The translations under genes and the position numbers were made by a program. Shown one piece after another: positions 12,501 to 27,500 of a stretch of DNA of 64,000 bases; the first letter of the stretch is position 1; each line of letters starts with the position of its first letter. The DNA comes from Phoebastria nigripes (lineage: Eukaryota > Chordata > Aves > Procellariiformes > Diomedeidae), in NCBI GenBank assembly GCA_035582835.1, contig JAYKAV010002553.1:3913719-3977718 (forward strand), written 5' to 3'. The notes under the pieces were generated by a model that saw only the letters and a program-made list of their open reading frames with translations, did not search any database and was not told the DNA's origin.

Positions 12501-15500
12501 TCAAGGATCACCACAACTGTTGCATGCAGCATGGATCTGACCAAATATCCAATGGATAAGCAGACGTGTACTTTGCAACTGGAAAGCTGTAAGACGCTTA
12601 ATACTTATTATTTTTATACATTAGAAAAATATCTGTGATCTTTTTCAAGCGCTGCTAGATATTATTATCAAAGAGGCTGGAATTTTCAAAGAAGCCAAGG
12701 GACAGTATGTGACCAGTCCCTGCTGAATTACAATAGTATCTGTATACAAAGATAAATGCATGAGGCATCACTGAAAATAGCATGGCAATACTGAAATGCT
12801 GCCAAGCTATTAATGATTAAACTAAATCTCAGGAGATTATCATGGCCTGGTTTTGCAGCGCATCCTGCAGTTATTCTGTTGGTCTTCAGGGGGAGTTCTG
12901 TGAGCAGACATTTTCCAGCACAGCTGAGAAAATACTTTTTATTTGTTTTTCTCTTTCAGATAGTATGTATTTTTTTCTCCCCCTGAGGCACAATTCCTTT
13001 AGGAAAGAAAGAAATTAGAATAAGGCTTATTTGTAAGGCATAGAGTTCATATTTAATTAATTTACTGTCTTCATACTGAAAAATTACTATGCAGGTAATT
13101 GCATAGACAGTTCTGTTCTGAGATGGATATACACAGATCTTTCTATGACTTATTTAATTGTCTTTATGCCAGTGTCCTGGGAAAAAATGTCATCACTTGA
13201 TGGACCAAGGCTAAATATACCTTTATAGGTTCTCATTTTGTCAACCAGTGTCCTCATAATTTTCATTAAACTATGCTCTCTAATACTTTGTAGACTTGGT
13301 CGCTTTGCAAATACCCAAACATGCATGTTTATTGTTAACTTTTTGCTATTATTCATATGATAAGGCTCTATCAAAATATTTCTGCAGGGGATAATGTAAA
13401 AGGATACCCAATCCTGTAAGATGAAAATATATGTTCAAATATGTCAATACATATCCAAAATCTTTTGGAAGGTTCTTCAGTACTTGTCAAGGTTTATTCT
13501 TTACCATTTCAGANGTGTGTGTGTTCTTTATCTCCTGTTGGTAAGGACCAATTAGAAGATTGCTGCAAAGTTTCATTTTAGACAGAACCACAGAGGGAAT
13601 CAGCCCCAAAACCTTCCTTACACAGAAGTCCCTCCAGAATCAGCAGTTTTATAAGATCTGTTTAACAAATAGTGATTTGAATTAGAATTTGGATTTATCT
13701 CTAATTTATTTTCCTTTGGAAGAGCATATTGGTAAGTCAACGCATATGGTTTTACATCAACAGCATTGCCTAATGAGTCATTTAATATTTTTTTTAGTTC
13801 CAGAATGAAATATATGTCCCACAAGTACTTAAATTTATTTGACAGGATTAAAAAAAGGAAAATTCCCTATATAATTAAAAATAAGCATTTTTCAGAATGA
13901 TTCCATCTGCTTTTTTGACAACACAAAAGTGTCTCCTGTCCAAGGGGAAAACATAGTAATGTCATCACAAATGCTCCCATGACATTGACGCTTAGTTTTA
14001 AAGAAAACAGCTAGAAGCAATAAATGCAAAAGGAAAGTGTGTGCCTTTAGCTGTGGCCCTTTTTCTTCAGTGCACTGTAATAGTTTCTTTTGGGTATGCT
14101 GGAAATGGTGTTTGCCTCCTCATGAGATAAGCTATGACAATTTATAAATGAATAATGACATCATCCTAGAATACTGCTTGCAAATACCATTACCTGGAAT
14201 TAAGAATCGTGAATGCAAGCATGCATATACATCCACACAAATACCAACGTGTATAAATAAAATATAAAATATATAGCAAATATGTGCTCTGAAACAAAGT
14301 GTTAGGCCTTTTATTAAGTGATTACTAATGTAATCAACCAATATTATCAACTAATGGCTTTACACAGTAAAGCATCCCTAGTGGCCTTTACAACATGCTA
14401 TTCTGCTATTAGTAGTTAATAACATTAATTGATTTATACTTTCTACACAGCAAAATACATTTCAGCCAAAATGTCTATTGTTTCTTTCCCCTGTTATTGC
14501 AACACTTTAGAAGGTAGTACAGGCATATGTTAGGAGACAGAGTTGCCACTCTGAGTCTCTGTTGATAGGGCAGATGTGACATTTCGGGACTTGGAGGGCT
14601 CCTGTCTCGTTTGGTGCTGCCGGGGGGTTCATGCTCTCTGCCATGTGGTAGGGAACACCACCATTCATTCACACTGGGCTGAGGGCTTTTTTCCTCTTCT
14701 CCCCCCGGCCTCCAGTCCAAATACATATTCATGTTTTGGCCCATCTCTGAAATTTTATTTCCTTTTTGAACTTGTCCTTTAGCAGTTATTCAGTGAAGAG
14801 CCATGTGAAGGCACTTAACTTGTGCTTGACAATCAGGGGAAATTAAAATTAGCAACAGAAAGGTAAAGAAACTCATTTGTATTAGGCATTATGAATGTTT
14901 AATCCCAAATTTACTATTCCTGTAGTTAACCCTGTTGACATTAGCTGCTCGTACTGTATCAACAAAGTACAGGAATGAGACATTTTGGGCTTGAGGAATT
15001 AGTTAGAATGAAAACTCAGTGTCATGTAAAGAGAATAGAGATTACTTGTAAAAGCCAAATAACATGGCTTAAGGATTTTATCTCTATAAGCTTCTTAAAC
15101 ATTTTATAATTAGTAAAATATTAATCCCCTGAATAAAGAATAACTTTGCACAGAGGGAACACTGTGCTATTTAACTTTACTGACTATTGGGAAGACTCTC
15201 CCCGTGAAAATTCTTCACAAATGGAGTTTTGGAATTAGTATTTTCAAAGAATTTTCATAGGAAGGACCACCAAAACCTACTAATTGTTCAGCTAACGGAA
15301 ATGCTTTGGAACAAAAATGGTTCTATTAAAGCAAAACAACCTCCATTTGGAGACATGCTTGTTATCACCCATCCAGGCATCGAGAATTTCTCCCATCTCA
15401 CACAACTTGGAAGACTGAATATCTTGTAAAAATAAATAAGAATTTACTGTGGCACTCTAGTTCTTTGGACTTTATTTAAATATCTGCAGTTCATTTATAC

Positions 15501-18500
15501 TGAAGGAAAGTAAAATGAAGCCATGCCTGGAGTCATGCATAAAAACTGCTTCTACGAACCTCTTTGTTTTGACTGAGGACAATGCAATCATTTGTTTATA
15601 GGAAATGTTACTTTTATTTTTCATCTCCCAAGTCTGGGAAATTTCCCAGCATGTGGTTTTGGACAATTGGGAACTTAGCTTGGATGTGCGTGCTTTTGGC
15701 TTAGTCTTTTGACACAGCAGTCTTTTGGCTTTAATTGCTATAAATGCGATAGTGTGAGCAGAGATCCCTGGTCATGATACCTTTTCAGAAAACTGCCAGT
15801 GATAGTGAAAACAAGATTTACACGTAAAGAATGGTCAGGGAAAGAATTTCCAGGTGAAATTGTCATTTTAATTGGTAACCAGCATAGTGTTTCCTTGAAA
15901 TGAAATTTCTGAACTCCTGTTTTTCCTACATTAAATGGCTGTAGGAAATCAGTTCTGTTTCGTCATTGCAAGAAACAAAGCCATTAACTTAAAAATATTA
16001 AAATGCTCTTTTTATTTTAATGCATGTCTTTTTCTGTGATTCTAGAGCTTTGTTCTTTTTGCAGCATATACCCTTGTGCAATGTATTGCATTATTGTCTC
16101 ACTGTAATTTACTTACAATTGACTGGAGTCTAAAAATAATCATCAGCTCATGTTTCTGTCCCCTAAGCTTAGTTATTAACTTGCACAATATAAGTCTGTC
16201 AAATACAAGAATGATTGATCTAAGTAAGCTAAAGGAAAAGATGTTCAAATGCTCCCTGTTAACATGTAAATTACATTAACATAATCTTGAATTAATCATA
16301 TACACTAGTCTGAAAATTGCCTGCCTTTTAATATAATGGGAAAAAGCTACAGAGGTATTTTAGCTATGATTGTGCCGCATATTGACAAATGTGTGCAAAA
16401 TACAGTTGCCTTCTGATAGAGGATTCACGTCCCGTCTCAGCTCCTAATTACTACTTGAAGGTTAAGAGGAAATCTCTTGGGGCCCCTGGAGCGTGCCACG
16501 CTGTTGAGCCTGCAGAAACATCAGCATCTAAGCTGGTGTCCTTGGGAAGCATCCAAGCTCCTAAGCCAAAATGTCATCCCAAGTGACGACCCAAGCCCAG
16601 CTCGGAGCACAGCACCAGCATGCAGCAGCCCTGCTGCTCTCCTCACCCCTTCGTTTCTACGGGAATGAGGACCAAATGCACTGCAGCGAGAAACAGCAGG
16701 CTGGGATGCAACAAAGGGCACGCTTAATGTTTAGTCCAAATGCTGGCAGTGCTGTAATTCATAAAAACTGTATTTCTTTAAAGCTTAATAGCTTTTGCCT
16801 TTAGAATACCATGTGGTACTAATCTCTTTCATTAGTTTGTTGTCTATACTGGAATAAAAGATATAAAGAAGACCATTTCCAAAAAAGTCAGCTTTTAAAT
16901 GATAAGACTTTGCACGTTATTGGGAGTTTTGTTGCAAACAGGCATTACGTTCTGCCAAAACCCGTCATTGTTTATGTCTAATTGTACTTTCAGACAGACA
17001 AATAAGAAACAGCTGAACCATAAGTGTGCTCAACACAAATTAATTATTGTGTAAAATAAACACTTTTGTTGGCTTGTGTATTACTACAGGGGGTTATAAC
17101 ATCAATGATGTCATGTTTTACTGGACTAGAGGAAATGATTCAGTTCGAGGTTTGGACACACTCCGACTGGCACAATACACAGTAGAAGACCACTTCACCT
17201 CGGTGTCCGAAGCGGTGTATGAGACAGGTAAAAACACCCTTCCAACACTTTCTAGGTACAGTTCGGAATATGGCTCTGGAAACAGCAGCATTAAGGAGCT
17301 GAGCACATTGCTTTCTCTTAGGATGACAGTTTTCATTTTCTGCTAGATTACATTCTTGAAACCGTACATACTTTCCCAGATGTTACCAGCAGAGACCCAG
17401 CTAATGTAAAGGTTGAGAGTTTCTGAGCATTTTCTTGGAGGCTATGCTTCATCTAAAGAATGATAAACAAGAGATGTACTACTTCTTCCACATAATGTCA
17501 GGGAGAGCTCTTGTGAAGGAAGAAGAGCCTGTAAATTGGGCATTTGAATTNGAGAGAGACCAGGGACCCTGGGTACTCAGCTCAGAACAGTTCCCAGGCT
17601 TCCTGGAAATAGCCACTCCGGCTTTATTAGGCAAGTCAAAAGCCTCTATTCAGCCATGGAAATTTCCGTGAATATGCCGGGTGCTTTTACAACTGCAAGA
17701 AGTTGGGTTTCATGGCTAGTGCTTGTCGGAATTGCTCTTTATCTGCGGCAGCCTCTGTCCAGCCCAGTGGACGGCAGAGCCCAGATTGCCCAACCTGAGG
17801 CTCCTCTGCCCGGGGGAGGGTCAGAAGCATTTCCACAGACCTGCTCTTCTGCTGGTCTTGGGAAACTGCTGTAGGAAGTTTCTTCTAACTGCAGGACTTA
17901 ACCTCATGAAAGAGTCTGCTCCTGTTTATTTTCCAGAGATTTCGAAAGGGCTTTCAGAGAGTTCAAGACCTGCCAAACCTGCTTTATGCTCTTTAAGTTA
18001 CCCTTAGGTCCTTCGTTGCTGTTCTTCACTGCATACTCAGTTTCTCTTCTGCTCGAGCCAACACGCCAGCCGAAAGAGTGATCTTCAAATGAAGACACAC
18101 ACATCCTTCAAAGCTGTAGTTTCAGCAGAGGATATGTTACTAATTCTGAATCACAGAAATATAGTTTCTCTATTCCATTGTTGGGTATTTCTGCTTTAAT
18201 AATTCAACACAGAAACGTTGATGTAATTTCAGGTATTAATTCAGGCTAAAAGTCAAAGTTCTCTAAATGGATATAAAAGTAGAAATGAAATACATACAAG
18301 CAAGCTCCAGGATCACAAAGTATCTTGCTACTTACATAAGTGACATCTGCTTGCCTTCCTCCTCTTTACAGCTTCTGGGTAAGCAACATCAGATTCAAGC
18401 AAAGGAGAATAATCCTTTACTGCTGTTTTGCCCAGAAGGATATTAGGACCTGTTCACCATACAGGAAAGAGGAATAGGAAACCTGCTTAATTCTTACCAC

Positions 18501-21500
18501 CTTCTATCATAGAGTCCAGACTCTAAAGCCAAAAAAAGTTCTATTATTTTTTACCAAATAGAATAAAAGCAATTTCCCATTATAACTGAANACGCATGAT
18601 CAGATGAACTGTGCTCTTCTTTTCAGTAAATGATGCTGTCTTCCTCCCTTTATGTTGGCAGGAATCATATGTATAAAGTCAAAAACCACTTTTTCTTTTA
18701 ATTATACATTTTAACACATGCAACTTCATTCGATTAAAATTTCCCACACCTGCTTGTTTCAATTCTCCTGTTCAAGAAAGCCACGTTATCAAGTGCTATG
18801 CAGTACTTTTAAAATGAAATCTCATAATCCTCTTAATTTTCTATTTAATNATTATGAATTAGGTGCTATTTTCTACAAATTTTTTTTTAGGAAAGCAGTG
18901 CCTACTGTAGCCCATATTAAAAGAAAAAAGCAACGAGATTATGGAACTAGGTAATCAATTTCGAAATGAAAAATGATGCTTTGCATTTCCTTAACACCGT
19001 TAATAGATATCTGAGAGTATTTTATAAATAACAGTTACATTATAAATAACAGTTATTTATAACAGTTACAATTCAAAAGGCTAAAGCTAAAGATACAAGA
19101 GAAGAGCCGTGTGTAGTATTTCCTAACACAGCAAAAAAAGCAATCAGGATTTGATACTCTGTGAACTTGAACAGACAGTACAGCTGCTGTGCAAGTGAAA
19201 TATTGTACAACAATGCAAAGCCCAAGTTCACGTACAGCCACTGACAGAGCCAAATTTAAAATGTAGTCAGCAAAATTCCTGCATGAGTAAATTCAGTAAA
19301 TTTAAGAAAAGGACATTGTGGATTAATCTTGTTTATAGAACAGCATGTATCACATAATAGTAATCACATTATTGTAATCACATAATAGTAAGTCACTTCG
19401 AATAATCTTAGCTAGATTGCTGGCTAGGGTTTGGTGTTGATTTCATTTTGGTACAGACCAATTTCATTTTGGACATGGGTAAATTAATTGATAGAACCAC
19501 TTCCTACATGTCTTTTAACTATAGTCCTTATTCTGCGTACACTGATACATTCTTGGACCCCAAAACCATGTATCTGCATCAGTGGCTCCTGGGTTTTTAT
19601 TTTAGCTGTCTAGCCAACACCACCTGCATTCTCAGAGTAATAAATAGTGATATAAAAAGCTTGCCTTTCTTATTGGAAAAACATAAAAGCAATGAAGGAC
19701 TTTTACAGTCTAGCTTTTTGTGTAAATAATCATAGAAATAAGGCCGAAATATACTTTAAGAATTCATTTAATCTATTCTCATGTCGCAAGGCAAGGTCAT
19801 CTGTCTCTACAGTCTACTTCCTGACAGATGTTTTAGGAGTAAGTTAGACAAACCTCCAAAGTGTCTGCTTCACAACCTCCCTAGATGATTTTTTTTTCTG
19901 GTGATTATTAGAAGCATATTTTCCTCATGTCTCATCTTGATCTCCCTTGCTGCATTTCAAATCCATTATGTGGATATGGAAGACAAATTTCCTGCTATTT
20001 TTCAGCAGCCCTTTCACTGTTTCAGGACAGAGATATCTTTTCTCAGACCAACACTTTCCCTCTTTTTAATTCATATAAACAGTTTCCTAGATCTCCTGTA
20101 TTTGCTATTGTTCTCCCATCAAATTTGCACCTCGAATGCTGTGTTCAGTTTTGGGCCCTTCAATACAAGAAAGATACTGAAGTGCTGGAGCGTGTCCAAA
20201 GAAGGGCAGCGAAGCTGGTGAAGGGTCTAGAGCACAAGTCTTATGAGGAGCGGCTGAGGGAACTGGGACTGTTTAGCCTGGAGAAGAGGAGGCTGAGGGG
20301 AGACCTTATCGCGCTCTACAACTACCTGAAAGGAGGTTGCAGCGAGGTGGGTGTTGGTCTCTTCTCCCAAGCAACTAGCGATAGGACGAGAGGAAATGGC
20401 CTCAAGTTGCACCAGGGGAGGTTTAGTTTGGATATTAGGAAAAATTTCTTCACCAAAAGGGTTGTCAAGCATTGGAACAGGCTGTCCAGGGAGGTGGTTG
20501 AGTCACCATCCCTGGAGGAATTTAAAAGGCATGTAGGTGTGGTGCTTAGGGACATGGTTTAGTGGTGGACTTGGTAGTGCTAGGTTAACGGTTGGACTTG
20601 ATGTTCTTAAAGGTCTTTTCCAACCTAAACAATTCTATAATTCTATGAATTAATAGCTGAGAGGTTATTATTAAATTCTATGATTCTATATCTTTGCTGA
20701 TGTGCAGCACCCAAAACTGGGTACCCTGTTCCCATCAGATATCCTCCATAGAGGGAAGGGTTTACTTAATGCATTTCATGAACTCTGTTCCTCTTTATCC
20801 ATTCCGGGTTGATATTTGCTTTTCTTGCAGAAAATTGTTGTGCATTTTTGCCCTTGTTCAGCTTGCAATTCCTTCTAGTATTCCACCTCCTTTATTGCCC
20901 TGTAGCCGCATATTCCTTGTGCTCTGTTCAGGGAGCTAGTAATTCCCATCTGAGTGTGGGAGTTTGTTCTTGCTTTTGTTGAATTGCGACTTGTTTTACT
21001 CAGGCTGGTTTTGATAGTTGTTGAGATAATTTTGAACTCTAATCCTCTTCTCCAACGTGCTAACGCTCCTCTCTTAAAAGACACTTGGTATGTCATCATG
21101 TTTGCTAGTGAGCAGTACTGGGCACAGGACAGACCCCATGTGTTCCCACTCGATAAATGCTTCTATTTTCACAACAAGCGATAGGTAATTAATCTCAATT
21201 AACATTTTTAATTGGAGAAAGAAGCAGAAATGTCATTTAATACTTGAGGCTAATTGGCTGTTGACAGCTTTTCTTCTGGCTGGCAACTTTCCTTAGTCTT
21301 GCTCTCACTACCGCAACCCCCCTGCCAAGTCTTCAGCAGCAGGAGGAATGAAGAGGCTGAGCTTGCTCAGGACTAGTCTAACACCAAGTCTTCAGCCTGA
21401 GCCCAGAAGGCAGGGAGAGTTATGTCAGGCAGCCAGGGCTCTCAGTGCACTTCCCCGCTTAGAAAACCATGAAGTCAGCAAAACGGCATATTCAAATGTT

Positions 21501-24500
21501 ATTATTTTGGCAGAACAGAGGGAAAGAAGAGACAACAGCATAAAGTCAGTCTCCTCTCCTTGGTGCACAAAGACAAGACATTTGCCCTCTTGAAAAAGAC
21601 TGCAAAGGGAGCTGGCTCCTCCTCCTTGTCTGCAGTCACTGCCAGGATTTTGATGTCTATCACAAATCCTACTTTAGCCTCCTTGGGCTAGAGGCCTCGT
21701 CAGACCTCGTTTGGCTATGCAGTGTTGAAACTCTGCTGAGCCCTGGCCACTCCACATTATTGGCTTCTCAGGTGGGAGGTCACGACTAAGCCATTAATGA
21801 GTTGCTCTCATTTATAATTAGTGATCTGAAAATCAAAGAGTATATAAACTATAAAGGGTGTATAAGAGTGTATAAATATAACAGACTCCTACACAGAGTG
21901 TATGTTCATCAGTCACAGTCTCTTTTGAAATAGAGGCATTACCTTACTTTGTCCTACAGGCCCATCTGCAGTTTCCCAAGGCTCAGGAGATTTCTTAGTT
22001 AACAATCAAACTTTTCTAGGATTTTCAGTTCTTCTTTTTTGAGATATGGTTCACTGAGTAACTTCTCTCATTCCCTTTATCAGTTCTTTTATAGTCTGTA
22101 ATTGCTCTCCAATTGTTATTTCTGAGAACATCATCTTTGCCATACAGGGCTTACAAACGATCTCAGAACTGTATTCAGTATAATCTTATCTGGTGAGTCT
22201 TTGGTCAGCCTCACCTAAGATTCAAGCAGTTACATATGCATGTATATCTGTTACCATGTTATGTTCAACTTAGCTATCTGAGCTCATATAATCACTCTTT
22301 GTAAGCAAGGTTTTCCACTTGAGTTGATGTTGAAAAGTCTTCCTTCATGAGTTGTTTTTGTGATACTTCTGCAATGTAGAACAGTTTAGAAAGAAAACTG
22401 TTTTGGAAAACAGTTTCTGTAGAAAAGAAGAAAGTTTTGGAAAATGCATTGAAAAAGTTACACTAACATAAAAACATATGGAAATGCAATGAATGGAATG
22501 AATATCAAGGATATTAAGAAGAGGCATTTTTTTGTTAACTTCTGGGAAGTTCTTTGTAGTATAGACAGAAATACACATAAACACTGGGAAAACTCTGTGG
22601 CATAATTGTTTCGTAAGGTTNTTTTTTTTTTTTTTACAAGTAAGCTAAATGGATAAATATATCTGGATACAAACACTACATGAAAGGGTTTGTTTCATTC
22701 TTAGGAAATTTGAATTTCAAACTCCTTTTTTGTAAAGCATTTTTGTGAAGATGAAACACATGTTGAAAAGCCTGCCCTGATCTTTCATTTCCTTTAGTTC
22801 ACCTCTGAAGAACAAGTAGGGAAAGAGGTAGTTTATAAGATCTTGACAGTGAAGAACAGAAGGCTATGATTGTTCTCTGAGGGAGGGACAAAGGAGCTGT
22901 AATAACATATTAACCATATATATTGACACCCTTAGCATCCTACATCAGTAAGAGAATTGCATTTCAGTTGCACAATTTATTTATTGAGTAAAAGTGGGGA
23001 CACTACCCNTTCCTTAATGCATATGTTCATTGTAAAGAAGCAATAAAAAAAATTGCATACTCAAAACTACATTTTCAGCACATAGTTAAGGCAGTAAAAT
23101 TCTACTTAAAGCTTTCCTGTACTGTGCCCTTAAAAGGTGCAAGAAAAGAAGAAAATGGTGCATTGGTAGAGTTATACTGATGCGCTTGTGTGAGATGTAC
23201 ATCACACATTTTAGCTGGCACCCAAGAGGTTAGCATACATATTTCATGATAGAGAAGAATGTGCTCTTTGTGCCTGACTGCACACCCCTGTGCAGGATAC
23301 CAAAGTGCTTCTTGCATAAAGAGTGATGTGGAGCAGTCTTTTACTGGAGTAGAGTTCATCAAAAAGTCCACAGGAAGTAACTGTGGGGAAGATGCTCCCA
23401 TCCCATCACACTAGAGTGGAAGTTAGGAACTGCTGACAGTGTTTGTAGAGCATCAGTCCTTCCTTCAGGTGCCTCTGCTGTGACCGTCCGCTGGTCAGAG
23501 GGCAGCAGGAAAGAACAGAGATGCAGCGTTCTGCCATCGGCTGGGAACAGACGCCATGGAAAAATGGGATAATCAAAAAATGGATGACCTAGGGTGATAA
23601 GGAAGCCTTTTTGTTTAGGTTTATATCTATTTCTCAGGCAGTGCAGCAATAGTCAGTGTTGATAGNATCATCAGTATTATGGCAAGATCTATATGAAGTG
23701 TCAGATAGGCAGTGCTGTAAATTAGAATATTGTTTTTAGAAGCCAAAAGCCAAACTTTAAAGGCAAGTTATAAAGAGGAATAAACTAGTTTTTCTTGCCG
23801 TCAGAAAGATCTGCCTTAGACCTAGACCTACACCTGCTCAGCTACTGGGAAAAAGTCCATGCTAGTATAATTTTTATGATAAAGAAACAAAAGTAGTCAG
23901 CTGGAACCAACTGAAACTTGATTTCTTTCACCTCTTTCTACTTTCTAGGGTACCCTTTTTTTTTTTTTTTTTTTTTTAAAGCAGTAGAGAGAGTTAGAGT
24001 AGGTATGGAGACTATAGTCTGTCTAGCTTTGTTCTTAATCTACAAGCTAGGGCTACTGTCTACTTTTGTACTTCTGCCCTGTAGAAAATTCTATAAAGCC
24101 CAAGTAACTCAGCTTAATCTTCTTTCACTGTGGGGTGACCTAAGTAGAATACCTCACCTTCTGGTGGGTTTAGAGTATGTATACTGACAGTCATTTAGGT
24201 TCAGATTCATCTGAGAAACTGTTAAACACAGTAATTCGATACTTTGGTAAGCGCTAACACTGTGTCTTTGCTGCAGAGTTAGCTATCTGCACAGACATTA
24301 TTTCCATCACATTATCAAATTTAAATCAGAGCAGTCACACACTGAGGTGCAATCCATCATGGGCCAGAAACTTGAATGAAAAAGCATCTTCTTATTTTAA
24401 TGCAAATATTTTGTTTTCAATAAGACTCAAGCAAGCNGCAAACTTGACAGTTTTGAGGAGTTAACTTGAGCTGTACTTGAGTTAACTCTAGTAAAGCCAG

Positions 24501-27500
24501 GACTATGATTACATGAACATGTTTCACTTTGGATCTGACTGATGGCACCATAGCCTCAGATGTGCAAGTCAAAGGCAATGAGATACAGCATTACTATCTC
24601 ATATGCAACTCACGTAATAGGAGTAGCAGATCTGTTTCTTTTTAAAGATGATAACTTTTGGTGCATGTGGAGTGTAGATGAAAAAAGGACTGTAATATTT
24701 CCCTATCTTCATTTTGTCCCATTGCTCATTTCTTTAGCATGATAAGTATGCATTGCATACTTTTTCTTGACTACTTCTTCCTTCAGTTTATTACAGGAGG
24801 AGCTCATATGAATTCTTTATATAGGTTGCTTCAAAATTTCCATTATAAAAGCTCTTCTGAACTCTTCAGAGAAATGCTGACACTATTATTATCATGTCCA
24901 TGATGTGTCTATGGATTCTGGCAAGCAGAAAGCCTTAAGGTTAGAGAAATGCCTTTTCTTTGTTCCCCAAAAAGCCACTCAGCTATAAGCTGTTACATCT
25001 CTATTTCTCTTTGTTGTTCACATTGCTTCAGAAATTTCTGGCATCAGGAAAAATAACACGAAAGAACACAGGAACATTCAAAGGGCTTGTCTACACTTGG
25101 AAATTGCAGCAAAGTGGCAAAGTGTGACTTTCAAGTTTGATATTTTGAACTAACTTCCCATGTACGCACTTGANTTTTACACTAAGGTGAACGGAGATAC
25201 ACTAAGCTAACGAGGAGAGGGTATTGCTGTATGGCTATTATGTATTGGCTATTTCAGAGTCTTCCTTCTTAAAGACAAACTCTAAGGCTGAACCACAGGA
25301 ACCTCCAAGTGCCTGTGGTACTCTGCAGGAAGCATAGTCCAGCCTCTTCCCCCCCTTTGCAGGGTACACCCTATGGTCAGCACAGAAACACAAGACAAAT
25401 GACTCTTGTGGAGGATTCCGTTTCCTGCTGATGGTTTGCACCCTCTGCACTCTCACACAAGCTCTGGGTTGACTCACAGTGGCCGTGCCATTGTCCTTTG
25501 TGCGCTAGCTGCAACCATGTCACAGTAATGACAGTCTGGGGTACAAACACTGCAGAGAAAATCTTGTCTTTCTATTTAAAAGTATCTGGTTTGAGTCCTA
25601 GTTAAATAGCAGCCTGGAAGATTGCAAGCAAAATTAATAAAATCCTTAACAGTTTTTATTAAGGTTTTAAATGCTTGCTTTTGCACACTAGGAAGCCACA
25701 GATTTACAATTGCCTGTACAACCCTAATTCCCTTTCCTTAAATATGCTTTATGTTGTAGTCTTTTATTGTACAGACTCAGTGTTTTTCCATAGCACTAGT
25801 GCTTCATTTAGTGCAAGGATGAGTGCAGACAGAAGCAGGAGTAATGTTGCACAGTCAACTGTAAGTTTTGCACTTCCTAACCTTTGAGTGCTTTACTTCA
25901 GTCTGCTTACACTTAAAATCAATTTTGGTGGGCAAAATGACGTTTACTGAAACAACTGTATTGGTGAAAAATCACAGTATTGATAGAGGTACACTAATGT
26001 AATGTTTCTCTTTTCACATAAAAATGATGATAATGGTATAAATTATCTTTGCATCTCCTGCCTCATGGAAAGCGGTAAAGTCTACTGTCCATCTTCGTAT
26101 CCTTTCTTCTATCAGTCAGAAACTTGAAGAACTCAATATGTTGAACTTACAAAGAAGAACTCTAAGCACAGTGTATTTGTACCTTCAGGAGGAGAAAGAG
26201 CTGACTACCAAAGGACTATTTAATCTCCTAGTGAAAAGGCAGAGTCAACATGCAGAAAGCTTGATTAAGCTTTCTTAAATCAGATTAAGATTAGAAATTA
26301 GGCATTCACTTTTAACAGATAGAATGATTTTAATCGTTGTAACAGATTACTGAGAGAAATGGTGGATGCTGCATGTCTTGATATCCTCAGATTAAGTCTA
26401 GATGTCTGTGTGAAAGGTGGACTCTATTCCAATCAAAGTGACTGAGTTCAAAGCAAGGGATAATTGGGGATATTTAATGTCTTGTGATTAAGGCCAGACT
26501 ACATAATCTAGTGATTCTTTCTGATTTTAAGAGTTCTATGAAACCTTATTGTTCTCTGGATGCAATTTATACAATACTTTTAAAAATGGAAATTTAACCA
26601 TCATTTTCTATCCTGGGAGCAAGAAGACATCTTTTGGCACCCATTACTTGCAGTTCAAACTTTTAAAAGTACTCTTTTGTTTGACTCCATGTCTGACAGC
26701 ACACCTGAGGGATGCACAAATAGCCTGTCTATGCATATATCNTTGTTGCTGAAGTGCATTCACTGTTGTGTAGTTCTGTCCTGACTCACAGCACTCAGCA
26801 TTGGAAGCAAACATAGGTCCTGGAGATCATAATTTGTTGGATTAAAATAGAGGAAGCCAAAGCTATCTGACCACAGTATACTCAAGCATTACTCTCTCAC
26901 CGATATTCTGGTTCAAGAATTTTGTTAAAATAATGTTTTAAAAAACTTAAACACTTTAACACTTAATTTTGAACTTTGAACTTCTGAATAAAAAGTCTGT
27001 TCTGTGCATTTAAGTTACTACAAAGCAAGCTTTTGCCTTACTTTGATCCGTTGAACTGGTAAAAATTTCAGATCCTGCACTTCCGTTGCCCAAACCTAGC
27101 CAAATTTTGCTCAGTTAGTGAGCTGGATGACAAATTCAGGCTTTGCTTACCAGTGTGCTGTCCCCTTATGAAACCCAGTTCTGTATTTGACTCTGTGAGC
27201 CCAAACATTCATCTTCTGGACATCACTCACTTAGAAGCAAACCATTTGTACCACAACAGTGACACTGCTCAGAATGACATAAACACTACAATGCACTAAT
27301 GTAAAGAAAAAATAGATAGTGAAGATGCAAAGACACTGCTTGTTTTTAAGTGGAATATAAGAGTTAGGTCAGCAGTATCAGAGAAGGTACCTTTGATCCA
27401 CATCTTCAGTAATATTAAATGAAAAAAAAAGCACAATAATCCAGGTATGTGAGGCAGTTAAAGATAAGGACCCATGCTAACTTGATAAAATTACAATTGT

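Noticed and set aside
16571..16804. GC-richer patch with overlapping frames in intron d-e
   Set aside because: It is not CpG-island-like, has no splice logic, and the frames on both strands lack domain resemblance.
19927..20130. Upstream extension of the 211-codon open frame
   Set aside because: Only the part from about 20131 is CR1 ORF2. The upstream part runs through the antisense older CR1 by chance.
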